In this document: one piece after another, positions 34,920 through 43,156 of the stretch
Layout of the letters: every line of letters starts with the position of its first letter
How positions within the stretch are numbered: the stretch's first letter is position 1
NCBI GenBank assembly: GCA_001771535.1
Contig: MEUB01000031.1
Coordinates: 1 to 50,158, forward strand
Source of the DNA: a candidate division WOR-1 bacterium RIFOXYB2_FULL_37_13
GTDB taxonomy: Bacteria > Margulisbacteria > WOR-1 > XYC2-FULL-46-14 > XYC2-FULL-37-10
Direction of reading: 5' to 3'
DNA length: 50,158 bases
Translations under genes and position numbers: made by a program
Notes under the pieces: generated by a model
The model's input: the letters and a program-made list of their open reading frames with translations, nothing else
Told to the model about the DNA's origin: nothing
The model's database searches: none

Positions 34920-36445
34920 GCTTTCGGGCATATTTCAGCTTGTTTGTGTCGCCTCTTTTGCTGTTTATTGTATTATTTTCCTTCTTTTTTTGCTCTTTAT
35001 CTTTTGCAAAAGATTCCGATTTTGTTATAAACGCGGCTACATTGGAATACAGCCAAGACGGAAATTTTATAGTAGCATCCGGATCAGTTGAAATTTTATA
35101 TAAGGATTTATCCGCCTATGGCGATAAAATTTCCTATTATCCGGGAAGTAACAGGATTTTTACGGAGGCAGGCTTTAAGCTTGAATATTCGGGGCTTGCC
35201 TTTTTTGGTAAAAAACTCGATTTTGATATAAAAAACAGAACAGGTCGCGCGGATGATATAAAGCTTTTTTATGAGGATGAAAATGTTTATATTTACGGTA
35301 AACATGTGGACATCAGGAAAAATAAGATAGAATTAAATCAGGCCAATTTTACTACTTGCGGATATGACGAGCCTCATTATCATATTTATGCCGAAAGTAT
35401 TGTTTTTTATCCAAAAGACCTCTGGATTGTTTGTAATTGGGCCTCTTTTTATTTGGGGAATTTTCCTTCAATGTTTGTCCCGATTTATTTGTATGATATT
35501 AAAGCTTATAAACGAGGAGCGGTAAATACAGCTCCTTATCCCCAAATAGGATCCAATCAGGATTATGGCCTTTTTGTTTTACAAAGTTTTCCATGGTATC
35601 GGGATCAGGATTTAAACGGAAGTGTTACAGCCGGCTTTTCTGAAAAAAAATCATTTTCTGCCGGCCTTGGAGTTAATTACAGGGCAAATGAAAATAATGA
35701 AGGGAATCTTACGATTAATTATAATCCTAAAGATCCGATATTGACTGTTTTGAATCATTACACTTATTTAGGAGATAAAATAACAGATGATTCAAAGTCT
35801 AATTTGAAAATTGTTCAAAGCCCAAATCTTAGGCAATACACGTTGGAAACCAGATTTTCTTTAAATGAGAGGCTCAATTATGAAACTGTAAGCATGATTC
35901 CAAATTTGAACCTTAACATGAAAAAAGGTTTTTTTAATAATATAAATTTTGATTGGGATATTTATGCCGGCTGTATTACCGAAGAGTCAACAGGGCTTGG
36001 AACTTTGCGGGTTGGCGGATTGTTGAATGCTTCTACTCCTGTCGCAAAAGGATGGATGGGAAAATTAATTTCAAAAATTCAGATTGACGGAACATTGTAT
36101 GGGCAAGGGTCTCATTGGGCAAAAAGCGCTTTTGGCTTAAATTTGCTAAGCGATTGGTCGACCTTCCTGTCTACGGAATTAGGATATACTCACTTTTTAT
36201 CCAATAGTGGGATAAGCCCGTTTAATTTTGAAATTTATAAGTTTTCTCTTTCTGACAGGATCAACGGCAGTTTTCTTGTTTCAGAGGCATTGTTGAGTTT
36301 TGGAATGAGCGCCGATTATAACGTTACAGATTTATCTCCAGTAGATATTGATTATGTAGCGAAATTTAATATGCATTGTTTGAGTTTTGTGTTTAAATAT
36401 AGGGCAACGAGGCAGGAAGCAAATTTTAATCTCGAATTTATTTGA
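34916..36445 (+). CDS. LptD/OstA-like outer-membrane protein
   Basis: A signal-peptide-like N-terminus (residues 1-31, ending SLSFA) precedes an OstA-type beta-jellyroll: INAATLEYSQDGNFIVASG, GDKISYYPGSNRIFTEAG and FGKKLDFDIKNRTGRADD. Then come alternating aromatic strands typical of a barrel. LptD inserts lipopolysaccharide into the outer membrane. With 509 residues the barrel part is much shorter than the enterobacterial form (about 780 in total), as in many deep-branching lineages. The GTG start has GAGGAAG upstream and overlaps the dnaB stop. The TTCGYDEPHYHIYA segment is typical of LptD-like proteins. Confidence 0.78.
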   Translation: MSFRAYFSLFVSPLLLFIVLFSFFFCSLSFAKDSDFVINAATLEYSQDGNFIVASGSVEILYKDLSAYGDKISYYPGSNRIFTEAGFKLEYSGLAFFGKKLDFDIKNRTGRADDIKLFYEDENVYIYGKHVDIRKNKIELNQANFTTCGYDEPHYHIYAESIVFYPKDLWIVCNWASFYLGNFPSMFVPIYLYDIKAYKRGAVNTAPYPQIGSNQDYGLFVLQSFPWYRDQDLNGSVTAGFSEKKSFSAGLGVNYRANENNEGNLTINYNPKDPILTVLNHYTYLGDKITDDSKSNLKIVQSPNLRQYTLETRFSLNERLNYETVSMIPNLNLNMKKGFFNNINFDWDIYAGCITEESTGLGTLRVGGLLNASTPVAKGWMGKLISKIQIDGTLYGQGSHWAKSAFGLNLLSDWSTFLSTELGYTHFLSNSGISPFNFEIYKFSLSDRINGSFLVSEALLSFGMSADYNVTDLSPVDIDYVAKFNMHCLSFVFKYRATRQEANFNLEFI

Positions 36446-36456
36446 GGAGGAGCAAC

Positions 36457-37059
36457 ATGTTTATAACATTTGAAGGTTGTGAAGGTGCTGGGAAATCGAC
36501 GCAAATAAAGTTGCTTCACGAATATTTATTAACGCTTGGGCATGAAGTTTTTGTGACCAAAGAGCCTGGAGGGTCGCTTTTGGGTGAAAAATTAAGAGCA
36601 ATAATCTTTGAGAATGAACCGGAAGTTTTATCAGAAATGTTTATGTTCGCCGCAGACAGGGTGGAACACGTTGAAAGAGTTTTAAAACCTGCTTTATCTG
36701 CGGGTAAAATAGTATTGTGTGACAGGTATATTGATTCTACTTTGGCCTATCAGCTTGGGGGTAGAGGATTGCCGGAAGATTTGGTAAGATATATTAATTG
36801 GGTGTCAAGCCGAGGATTAATTCCTGATTTGACTCTTCTTCTTAATATTCCCGCGGATAAGGGCCTAAAAAGAGCAAAAGACAGGGGAAATGTTAACCGT
36901 TTTGAATCAGAAATCCTGGCTTTTCATGAGCGAGTTTATGAAAAATATATTGAAATAGCCGAAAATGACCCAGAGAGAATAAAAAAAATAAACGCGCAGA
37001 TGACTTTAGAAGAAGTTCACGCAAAAATAAAAGAATTTGTTTCAGAGATTTTAAAATGA
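36457..37059 (+). CDS. tmk: Thymidylate kinase
   Basis: It phosphorylates dTMP to dTDP. The P-loop is FEGCEGAGKST (residues 5-15), and the DR(Y/H) motif is CDRYIDSTLAYQ. The lid region is RAKDRGNVNRFE. The start is the ATG six bases after GAGGAGG; an in-frame TTG upstream is inside the previous gene. At 200 residues it has the usual size. Its stop overlaps the alaS start (ATGA). Confidence 0.95.
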   Translation: MFITFEGCEGAGKSTQIKLLHEYLLTLGHEVFVTKEPGGSLLGEKLRAIIFENEPEVLSEMFMFAADRVEHVERVLKPALSAGKIVLCDRYIDSTLAYQLGGRGLPEDLVRYINWVSSRGLIPDLTLLLNIPADKGLKRAKDRGNVNRFESEILAFHERVYEKYIEIAENDPERIKKINAQMTLEEVHAKIKEFVSEILK

Positions 37060-39716
37060 AAAGTAAAGAGATAAGGGAAAAATTTTTAAGATATTTTGAA
37101 AAACAAGGCCATAAAAGATTGGCTTCCGCTCCGCTTATTCCTTCTGATCCCACTGTTTTGCTTACTCTTGCCGGAATGCTCCCTTTTAAGCCTGTTTTTC
37201 TTGGTATGGAATCTCCCAAGTACAGCAGAGTAACAACGGCGCAAAAGTGCATACGCATGAACGATATTGACGAAGTTGGCCGCACTACTAGGCATCATAC
37301 TTTTTTTGAAATGCTGGGGAATTTTTCATTTGGGGATTATTTTAAAAAAGAGGCAATAAACTTCGCATGGGATTTGTTAACCAATGAATTTGGGTTGGAT
37401 AAGGATAAACTGGTAATAGCTGTTTACAAGGATGATGACGAGGCTTTTGAAATATGGGAAAAAGAGATAGGTGTCCCCAAGGAAAGGATATATCGTTTGG
37501 ATGAAGAGAATAACTTTTGGGCTGTTGGGCCGACAGGCCCTTGCGGACCTTGTTCGGAAATTTATTATGATTACGGTGGCGGGTGTGGGAGTAAAAAATG
37601 TGATCCTTCCTGTAATTGTGAGCGGTTTTTGGAAGTTTGGAATCTGGTTTTTATTCAATATGACCGCAAAGAAAATGGCGAATTAATTCCTCTGCCAAAT
37701 AAGAACATAGATACTGGTATGGGGCTTGAGCGCATTGCAAGAGTGCTGCAGGGGAAGCGCGATAATTTTGATACCGATCTTTTTGAGCCAATTTTTCAAA
37801 TGCTTCCCGACAAAAGCGTATCTTCAAAAATTATAGCGGATCATGCGAGAGCGATAACTCATTTGATTGCTGATTCTGTTTTACCTTCAAATGAGGGGCG
37901 CGGATATGTTTTGCGGCGATTAATTCGCAGAGCGACTCTTCACGGGCGAAAACTAAAAATTAAAACGCCATTTTTGCACAAATTCTGCAGGGTTATAGTT
38001 GAGCAAATGAAGGATGCATATCCCGATCTTGGAAAAAAACTTCTACTTATAGAAAATAAAGTTAAAACTGAGGAAGAAAATTTTGAACAAACTTTGGGAA
38101 ACGGGTTAAAGCTGATAGAAGATATTTTTGCAAAAAAAGCCGCGGACAAAAAACTTTCCGCAGAGGATGCTTTTAAACTTCACGATACTTATGGGTTTCC
38201 TTTCGAGGTTACTTCTGAACTTGCTTTGGAAAAAGGATTTTTAATTGATAAAGATGGATTTGATAAACTTATGGAAGAACAGAAGGAGCGAGGCAGGGGA
38301 AACTCCGAAAAATCTCAGGAAAACATTTTAAGGCTGAAAAATGTTTATCAGGGAAAATATGGAGGGACAAAATTTATCGGCTATGACAAGCTGGAATGCG
38401 ATTCGAAAATAGTTGCTGTTATTCCTGAAGAAAAAATTGTTATTTTAGATAAAACTCCTTTTTATCCCGAAGGAGGAGGCCAGGTTGGAGATACAGGGAT
38501 TATTCAGGATAAAATTGTTGTTGGTACATATGGTGAAATTGGAGGAATTATTATTCATCTTTTGGATAATATTGAAGGCTTAAATGAGGGGGCAAAAGTA
38601 AAGGCTCATGTGGATGAAAGCAAAAGGCAGCAATCCGCGACTCATCATACGACTACCCATTTGCTGCATGCCGCGTTAAGAAAAGTTTTAGGCGATTTTG
38701 TTTCGCAGGCTGGTTCTTATGTGGGGCCGGACTATTTTCGTTTTGATTTTACTTTTAATAGGGCTATGACCGCGGAAGAGATTGAAGAAGTTGAAGGGCT
38801 TGTTAACGAAGAAATAAAAAGAAAGCTGGCAGTTGATAAAACCAATATTTCTTATGAAAAAGCATGTGAAATGGGTGCCATGGCTCTTTTTTCTGAAAAG
38901 TATGGGGATAAAGTCAGGGTTGTTCAAATCAAGGATGTAAGTTGCGAGCTTTGCGGCGGATGCCATATAAAAAATACTTCAGAAATAGACTTCTTTAAAA
39001 TTATAAAAGAAGAGGCATTGCAAGCAGGCATTAGAAGAATTGAAGCTATTGCGGGGGAGCCTTCTAAAATATTTATAGTTTATAGAAGCAAAAACATGAA
39101 AGATCAAATTAATAATCTTATGAGGCAGCATTTGCTGCTTTCGGCAAAAAAAGATCTTTTGGGCGGCGGTAAGTTTTTGGAAGCATCCATTTTTGATATT
39201 GAACAAACGGAAATAGACAGCCTTATTAAGGCGGTTAATGAAAAAGATATTTTTAAAGTTAATAAATTTTTGGAACATTTGGAAGGGCGCCTTGCCTGGT
39301 TAAAAGAGAGAAATAAAAAATTGCAAAAGGAAATTGATGATCTTGAAACACAAAAAGCTTTAAAAGAAGCAGATTTGCTTATATCTCAAGCGAGGGATAT
39401 AAAAGAAATAAAATTTCTTTCGGCAAAGCTTTGCGAAATCCCCATGAATAATTTAAGAATAATGGCCGATAGGATCCGTAATTCTCTTAAATCGGGGATT
39501 ATAATTTTGTCTTCGATTATTTCTGATAGAGTTTTGTTTCTTGTTGTGGTAACAGATGACCTTGTGCAAAAAGGATATCATGCAGGGAAGCTGGCGAAAA
39601 TTCTTGCCGAAACCTGCGGTGGAGGAGGCGGTGGCAAGGCTGACAAATCAGAGGCAGGAGGGAAAAATCCGTCTAAAATTGATGAAGCAATTGATAAGGT
39701 TATCGCTTCTTTATGA
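37056..39716 (+). CDS. alaS: Alanyl-tRNA synthetase
   Basis: An 886-residue full-length AlaRS. The class II catalytic domain starts REKFLRYFEKQGHKRLASAPL and contains TTAQKCIRMNDIDEVGRT and DTGMGLERI. The editing domain has H531 and H535 (HHTTTH) and CELCGGCHIKNT. The C-Ala/oligomerisation region ends with CGGGGGGKADKSEAGGK. An extra Cys-rich piece, GGGCGSKKCDPSCNCERFLEVWN, matches the zinc-like insertion common in bacterial AlaRS. The start overlaps the tmk stop and its own stop overlaps ruvX. Confidence 0.97.
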   Translation: MKSKEIREKFLRYFEKQGHKRLASAPLIPSDPTVLLTLAGMLPFKPVFLGMESPKYSRVTTAQKCIRMNDIDEVGRTTRHHTFFEMLGNFSFGDYFKKEAINFAWDLLTNEFGLDKDKLVIAVYKDDDEAFEIWEKEIGVPKERIYRLDEENNFWAVGPTGPCGPCSEIYYDYGGGCGSKKCDPSCNCERFLEVWNLVFIQYDRKENGELIPLPNKNIDTGMGLERIARVLQGKRDNFDTDLFEPIFQMLPDKSVSSKIIADHARAITHLIADSVLPSNEGRGYVLRRLIRRATLHGRKLKIKTPFLHKFCRVIVEQMKDAYPDLGKKLLLIENKVKTEEENFEQTLGNGLKLIEDIFAKKAADKKLSAEDAFKLHDTYGFPFEVTSELALEKGFLIDKDGFDKLMEEQKERGRGNSEKSQENILRLKNVYQGKYGGTKFIGYDKLECDSKIVAVIPEEKIVILDKTPFYPEGGGQVGDTGIIQDKIVVGTYGEIGGIIIHLLDNIEGLNEGAKVKAHVDESKRQQSATHHTTTHLLHAALRKVLGDFVSQAGSYVGPDYFRFDFTFNRAMTAEEIEEVEGLVNEEIKRKLAVDKTNISYEKACEMGAMALFSEKYGDKVRVVQIKDVSCELCGGCHIKNTSEIDFFKIIKEEALQAGIRRIEAIAGEPSKIFIVYRSKNMKDQINNLMRQHLLLSAKKDLLGGGKFLEASIFDIEQTEIDSLIKAVNEKDIFKVNKFLEHLEGRLAWLKERNKKLQKEIDDLETQKALKEADLLISQARDIKEIKFLSAKLCEIPMNNLRIMADRIRNSLKSGIIILSSIISDRVLFLVVVTDDLVQKGYHAGKLAKILAETCGGGGGGKADKSEAGGKNPSKIDEAIDKVIASL

Positions 39717-40129
39717 GAATACTTTGTTTGGATTATGGTACAAAAAGGATAGGAGTCGCGGTTAGCGATCCTTTAGGCTTGACGGCTCAGGGTGTTCAGG
39801 TTGTAAATAAAGGGGCTTCTTTTATTGAAGATATAAAAGAGCTGGAAAAGATTATTGGAAGATATGAGGAAGTAGAAGAAATAGTGGTTGGATTGCCCAA
39901 AACAATGTCGGGTGAAATCGGCATAGCAGCGGAAAAAGTTTTGGAATTTGTCGGTTTTTTAAAAGACCATTTTAAAGGCAAAAAAATCACAACATGGGAT
40001 GAACGATTGACTACGAAAATCGCAAGCAGAATGTTTCGGGACGCGGGGATATCTACCAAAAAAAGCCGCGGCATAATAGATAAATCAGCGGCAGTTTTTA
40101 TATTGCAAAATTATTTGGATAGCATGTAG
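39713..40129 (+). CDS. ruvX: YqgF/RuvX family Holliday-junction resolvase-like protein
   Basis: A 138-residue RNase H-fold protein with LCLDYGTKRIGVAVSDPLG at the start, EEIVVGLPKTMSGEIG in the middle and TTWDERLTTKIASRMF with KSRGIIDKSAAVFILQNYLD at the end, all family motifs. It is implicated in pre-16S rRNA processing. The ATG overlaps the alaS stop (ATGA), the alaS-ruvX-mltG order seen in many bacteria. Confidence 0.94.
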   Translation: MRILCLDYGTKRIGVAVSDPLGLTAQGVQVVNKGASFIEDIKELEKIIGRYEEVEEIVVGLPKTMSGEIGIAAEKVLEFVGFLKDHFKGKKITTWDERLTTKIASRMFRDAGISTKKSRGIIDKSAAVFILQNYLDSM

Positions 40130-40141
40130 GGGCGCAAAATC

Positions 40142-41146
40142 TTGAAAAAGACAATTCCCATTATAATTTCAATATTGATGATATTTGGTTTTTTCAGTTT
40201 CATTTCGATTTTTTTTGAGACAGGCAGGAATTCTCAGTCCGTTATTATTGAAATTAGACATGGGGCTGTTGCCTCGGAAGTTTCAAACAGCCTTTTTGAA
40301 AACAAAATCATAAGAAACAGGATTATATTCAGCCTCGCTGTAAAATCGCTCGGGTTAGAGGACAAAATACAGGCAGGCAGCTATGATTTTGATAAATATT
40401 CCACGCTTTTTGATGTTCTTCTAAAACTGAAAAACGCAAAAATCAGGGAAATTGCTCCTGTTGAGGTTGTATTTCCTGAAGGAGTTTCTATTTACAAAAT
40501 GGGATCTATTTTAGAAAAAAACAAAGTTAAATGTTTTGAAGAATTTAGGGGATTGACAGAAACAAATCTGGTGAAAGCAAAAGCGCGCGATTTTTTTTTC
40601 TTAAGGCTAGTTAACTCCGATTCATTTGAAGGAGTTCTTTTTCCTGATACTTATATATTTAATACTGATATAAGTTTTGCGGCTCTTGCTGACCTGATGC
40701 TAAAAAGATTTAACCAGGTTATTTGGGTATATTGGCAGGAAAACAGAAAAAAAGCCAAACTCTCTTTCTATCAGACATTGATTTTGGCTTCTATCATAGA
40801 AAAAGAAGCGGCAATTGATTCTGAGAGACCAGTTATTTCTTCTGTTTTTTATAATAGGCTGAAAATGGGGATGGCGCTTGCTGCTGATCCTACAATTAAA
40901 TATGTGCTTGCTGATCCGACAAAAAAAGTTTATATCAAGCAACTAAAAATTGATTCGCCATATAACACTTATAAGTATAAAGGGCTGCCTCCCAGCCCGA
41001 TTTGTAATCCGGGGTTATCATCATTTAAGGCTGCCATGTTCCCGTCAGAGACAAATTATATATATTTTGTGGCTCGCAAGGATGGCTCGCATATATTTTC
41101 AACTTCGTGGAGGGGGCATCAGAAGGCGCGGTTATTAGCGCGTTAA
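40142..41146 (+). CDS. mltG: Endolytic murein transglycosylase MltG
   Basis: An inner-membrane enzyme that cuts nascent peptidoglycan strands. One N-terminal membrane helix (residues 5-22) is followed by a LysM-like region and the YceG domain. IIEKEAAIDSERPVISSVFYNRLKMGMALAADPTIKY contains the catalytic glutamate, and SPYNTYKYKGLPPSPICNPGLSS is the conserved lid. The start is TTG with TAGGGG nine bases upstream. The 334-residue length is typical. It ends the housekeeping run. Confidence 0.95.
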   Translation: MKKTIPIIISILMIFGFFSFISIFFETGRNSQSVIIEIRHGAVASEVSNSLFENKIIRNRIIFSLAVKSLGLEDKIQAGSYDFDKYSTLFDVLLKLKNAKIREIAPVEVVFPEGVSIYKMGSILEKNKVKCFEEFRGLTETNLVKAKARDFFFLRLVNSDSFEGVLFPDTYIFNTDISFAALADLMLKRFNQVIWVYWQENRKKAKLSFYQTLILASIIEKEAAIDSERPVISSVFYNRLKMGMALAADPTIKYVLADPTKKVYIKQLKIDSPYNTYKYKGLPPSPICNPGLSSFKAAMFPSETNYIYFVARKDGSHIFSTSWRGHQKARLLAR

Positions 41147-41181
41147 AAATAAAAATTCCTTGAAATTTATTTTTATTTTTA
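41144..41181. terminator. A/T-only inverted repeat at the mltG stop
   Basis: TAAAAATAAAAAT (41144-41156) and ATTTTTATTTTTA (41169-41181) are perfect 13-base complements around a 12-base loop, and the left arm includes the mltG stop codon. The stem has no G or C pairs, so as an intrinsic terminator it would be weak, although the right arm is U-rich in RNA. Confidence 0.4.
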
Positions 41182-41229
41182 AAGATAAAAACTAAGGCGA
41201 ATAAATTTTATTTTTGAAGGAGATTTGTA

Positions 41230-41916
41230 ATGGAATTGGGTAAAATGGCTGTTTCTGCGATGCACGCTGCAAGTAGGTTTTTATTAAGAGGCAGAGAGCA
41301 GGAACCGTATAAATATATTGCGCCGCAATATTCTGGGGTTCCTTGGCAGTCAGGGGATCCATGTCCTTGGGATATGCCACGATTTTCTCTTGATCCAGAG
41401 CTTGAGGCGTCAACATTGGATCCCATGGAAATTAATGCCGGCAATAAAAACTTTATAACAGCAAAGCCAGTTGTTCCTTTTGAAATTAAGGGTGTTAGAC
41501 AGAAAGGCAAATGGATTTGCGATGAATTGGTTGTTGAAAAGAGAGAGCTGTTCATTGATGTTATTCATCATGGCACGCAAAATTTGGAAAGCCGGCTTTT
41601 AAAAAAGATAGAAAATTTTATTTGTAAAACAACTGAAAGAAATGATAGAAGATTTACAAGAATTACAGTTTCATTTGATAGAACACCTGTTATTGGTTTG
41701 TGTTTGCAAATGCCTGATATCCAATCTTTTTTAATGAATACATTAGCTGGTTCTCCTAGGGTCGAAAGATCTATTTTTGTCAGATTTTTGCATTCAGAGC
41801 CTTTGGTCAAAGAAATAGAGTTTGGGGCTAGCGTAACTTTTAAAATTACCGGTGTTGAGATCTATTATGACAGCCAGCCTCTTTTGATAGAACAGCAAAG
41901 ATCAATCCGCTCTTAA
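41230..41916 (+). CDS. Unrecognised 228-residue protein
   Basis: I do not recognise the family. It is soluble, without signal or membrane segments. The N-terminal third is irregular and proline-rich (APQYSGVPWQSGDPCPWDMPRF). The rest alternates beta-like segments, for example RRFTRITVSFDRTPVIGLCLQM and SIFVRFLHSEPLVKEIEFG. AAGGAG lies seven bases before the ATG, so it is well translated. It stands between mltG and a flavoprotein gene with its own promoter, so no partner is evident. Confidence 0.7.
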   Translation: MELGKMAVSAMHAASRFLLRGREQEPYKYIAPQYSGVPWQSGDPCPWDMPRFSLDPELEASTLDPMEINAGNKNFITAKPVVPFEIKGVRQKGKWICDELVVEKRELFIDVIHHGTQNLESRLLKKIENFICKTTERNDRRFTRITVSFDRTPVIGLCLQMPDIQSFLMNTLAGSPRVERSIFVRFLHSEPLVKEIEFGASVTFKITGVEIYYDSQPLLIEQQRSIRS

Positions 41917-41918
41917 TA

Positions 41919-41927
41919 TGTTATAAT
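41919..41927 (+). promoter_or_regulatory. Extended -10 promoter of the flavoprotein gene
   Basis: TGTTATAAT is followed after 13 bases by the ATG. The predicted leader is about 6-7 bases and has no Shine-Dalgarno. It belongs to the recurrent TGnTATAAT set of this window. Confidence 0.55.
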
Positions 41928-41940
41928 AATTCATTACGTA

Positions 41941-43083
41941 ATGAAGAAAATTGAAAAATTTCCTAAGATTATAATTGTAGGTGCTGGACCGATTGGCTGT
42001 TATTTGGGTCAAATGCTCAAGCACTATGGATTTAACCCTTTGCTTTTTGAAGAGCATAAAGAAGTCGGGCTTCCTGTCTCATGCGCAGGGATTGTCGGTA
42101 AAGATGTTTTTTCTGCTACTGTTATTCCAATTTCAAAACAGTCGATTTTAAACGTAATTGACGGCGCAAAAATCAATTTTAACGATTCAGCCTTTCTGCT
42201 CAAACGCCCTTCTGTTGCCTATATAGTTGACAGGGCTGCTTTTGATAAAAATTTGAGCCTTGGCTTGGATATACAGTTTGAAACCAGGCTTGAAGACATA
42301 AAAAAAGAAGAAAACGGCTATCTCCTTAAAACTACCAAAGGAGAATATTTTGCCGAAATTTTAATAGGGGCTGATGGGCCTTATTCCAGAGTCCGAAAAT
42401 TGCTCGGATTTAACAGCAACCTGACTCTTTACAAAGGGCTGCAATATCGGATAAAAAAAGAGGTTCCTGATAAAGATCGCGTCCAGGTGAATTATATTAA
42501 ACCATTTTCTTTTTTTAATTGGCTTATTCCGGAAGGGAATGGGATTGTAAGAATTGGGACAATTTCCAACAAGCCTATTTTCGAGCTTGAAAAATTTATG
42601 GAAGAAAACGGGATAAAAGGAGAAATTATTGAAAAAAACGCGGGGCCTGTTCCTATTGGAACATGTGATCTTGTAAAAGAAAATGCCGCGCTTGTGGGAG
42701 ATGCCGCATGCCAGGTAAAGCCTATAACTGCCGGCGGCATTTTTTATGGGATCAAGTCCGCGGAAATACTAGCAAAAGCCATAAAAAACGAAAATTTAAA
42801 AAATTACGAACAGGAATGGGAAGAATCTTTTGGAAAAGAAATTAGTTTGTGCCTTTTGATTAGATATGTTATGGAAAATATTGATAATAAGGTGTTGAAA
42901 AAAGTTTTTGAATATATTAAAGAGAACGCGCCATTGATAGAAAAGATGGGTGATTTTGAAAACCATTCATCTGTTTTGTGGAGTCTTGTTGCCAACCCGA
43001 GGACATATCCGACAATCGGCTCGGTTTTTATGGGGGTTATGAAAAACCCCAAAATACTGATGCGATTGTTGCGAAGGAGATAA
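41941..43083 (+). CDS. Geranylgeranyl-reductase-family FAD-dependent oxidoreductase
   Basis: A 380-residue p-hydroxybenzoate-hydroxylase-fold flavoprotein. The FAD motif IIIVGAGPIGCYLG has G14-x-G16-x2-G19. VSCAGIVGKDVF, IGADGPYSRVRKLLG and NAALVGDAACQVKPITAGGIFYGIKSAEILAKAI match the geranylgeranyl reductase family, whose members reduce isoprenoid chains or related lipids. The substrate is not determined; quinone or polyprenyl modification is plausible. It has its own promoter and stands apart from operons. Confidence 0.87.
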   Translation: MKKIEKFPKIIIVGAGPIGCYLGQMLKHYGFNPLLFEEHKEVGLPVSCAGIVGKDVFSATVIPISKQSILNVIDGAKINFNDSAFLLKRPSVAYIVDRAAFDKNLSLGLDIQFETRLEDIKKEENGYLLKTTKGEYFAEILIGADGPYSRVRKLLGFNSNLTLYKGLQYRIKKEVPDKDRVQVNYIKPFSFFNWLIPEGNGIVRIGTISNKPIFELEKFMEENGIKGEIIEKNAGPVPIGTCDLVKENAALVGDAACQVKPITAGGIFYGIKSAEILAKAIKNENLKNYEQEWEESFGKEISLCLLIRYVMENIDNKVLKKVFEYIKENAPLIEKMGDFENHSSVLWSLVANPRTYPTIGSVFMGVMKNPKILMRLLRRR

Positions 43084-43156
43084 TCAGATTATTATTTCCT
43101 GAAATCCTAGTCCCTTTTTGTCGAAAGATTTTATAGATAGATAAGAAGGGGGAGGT

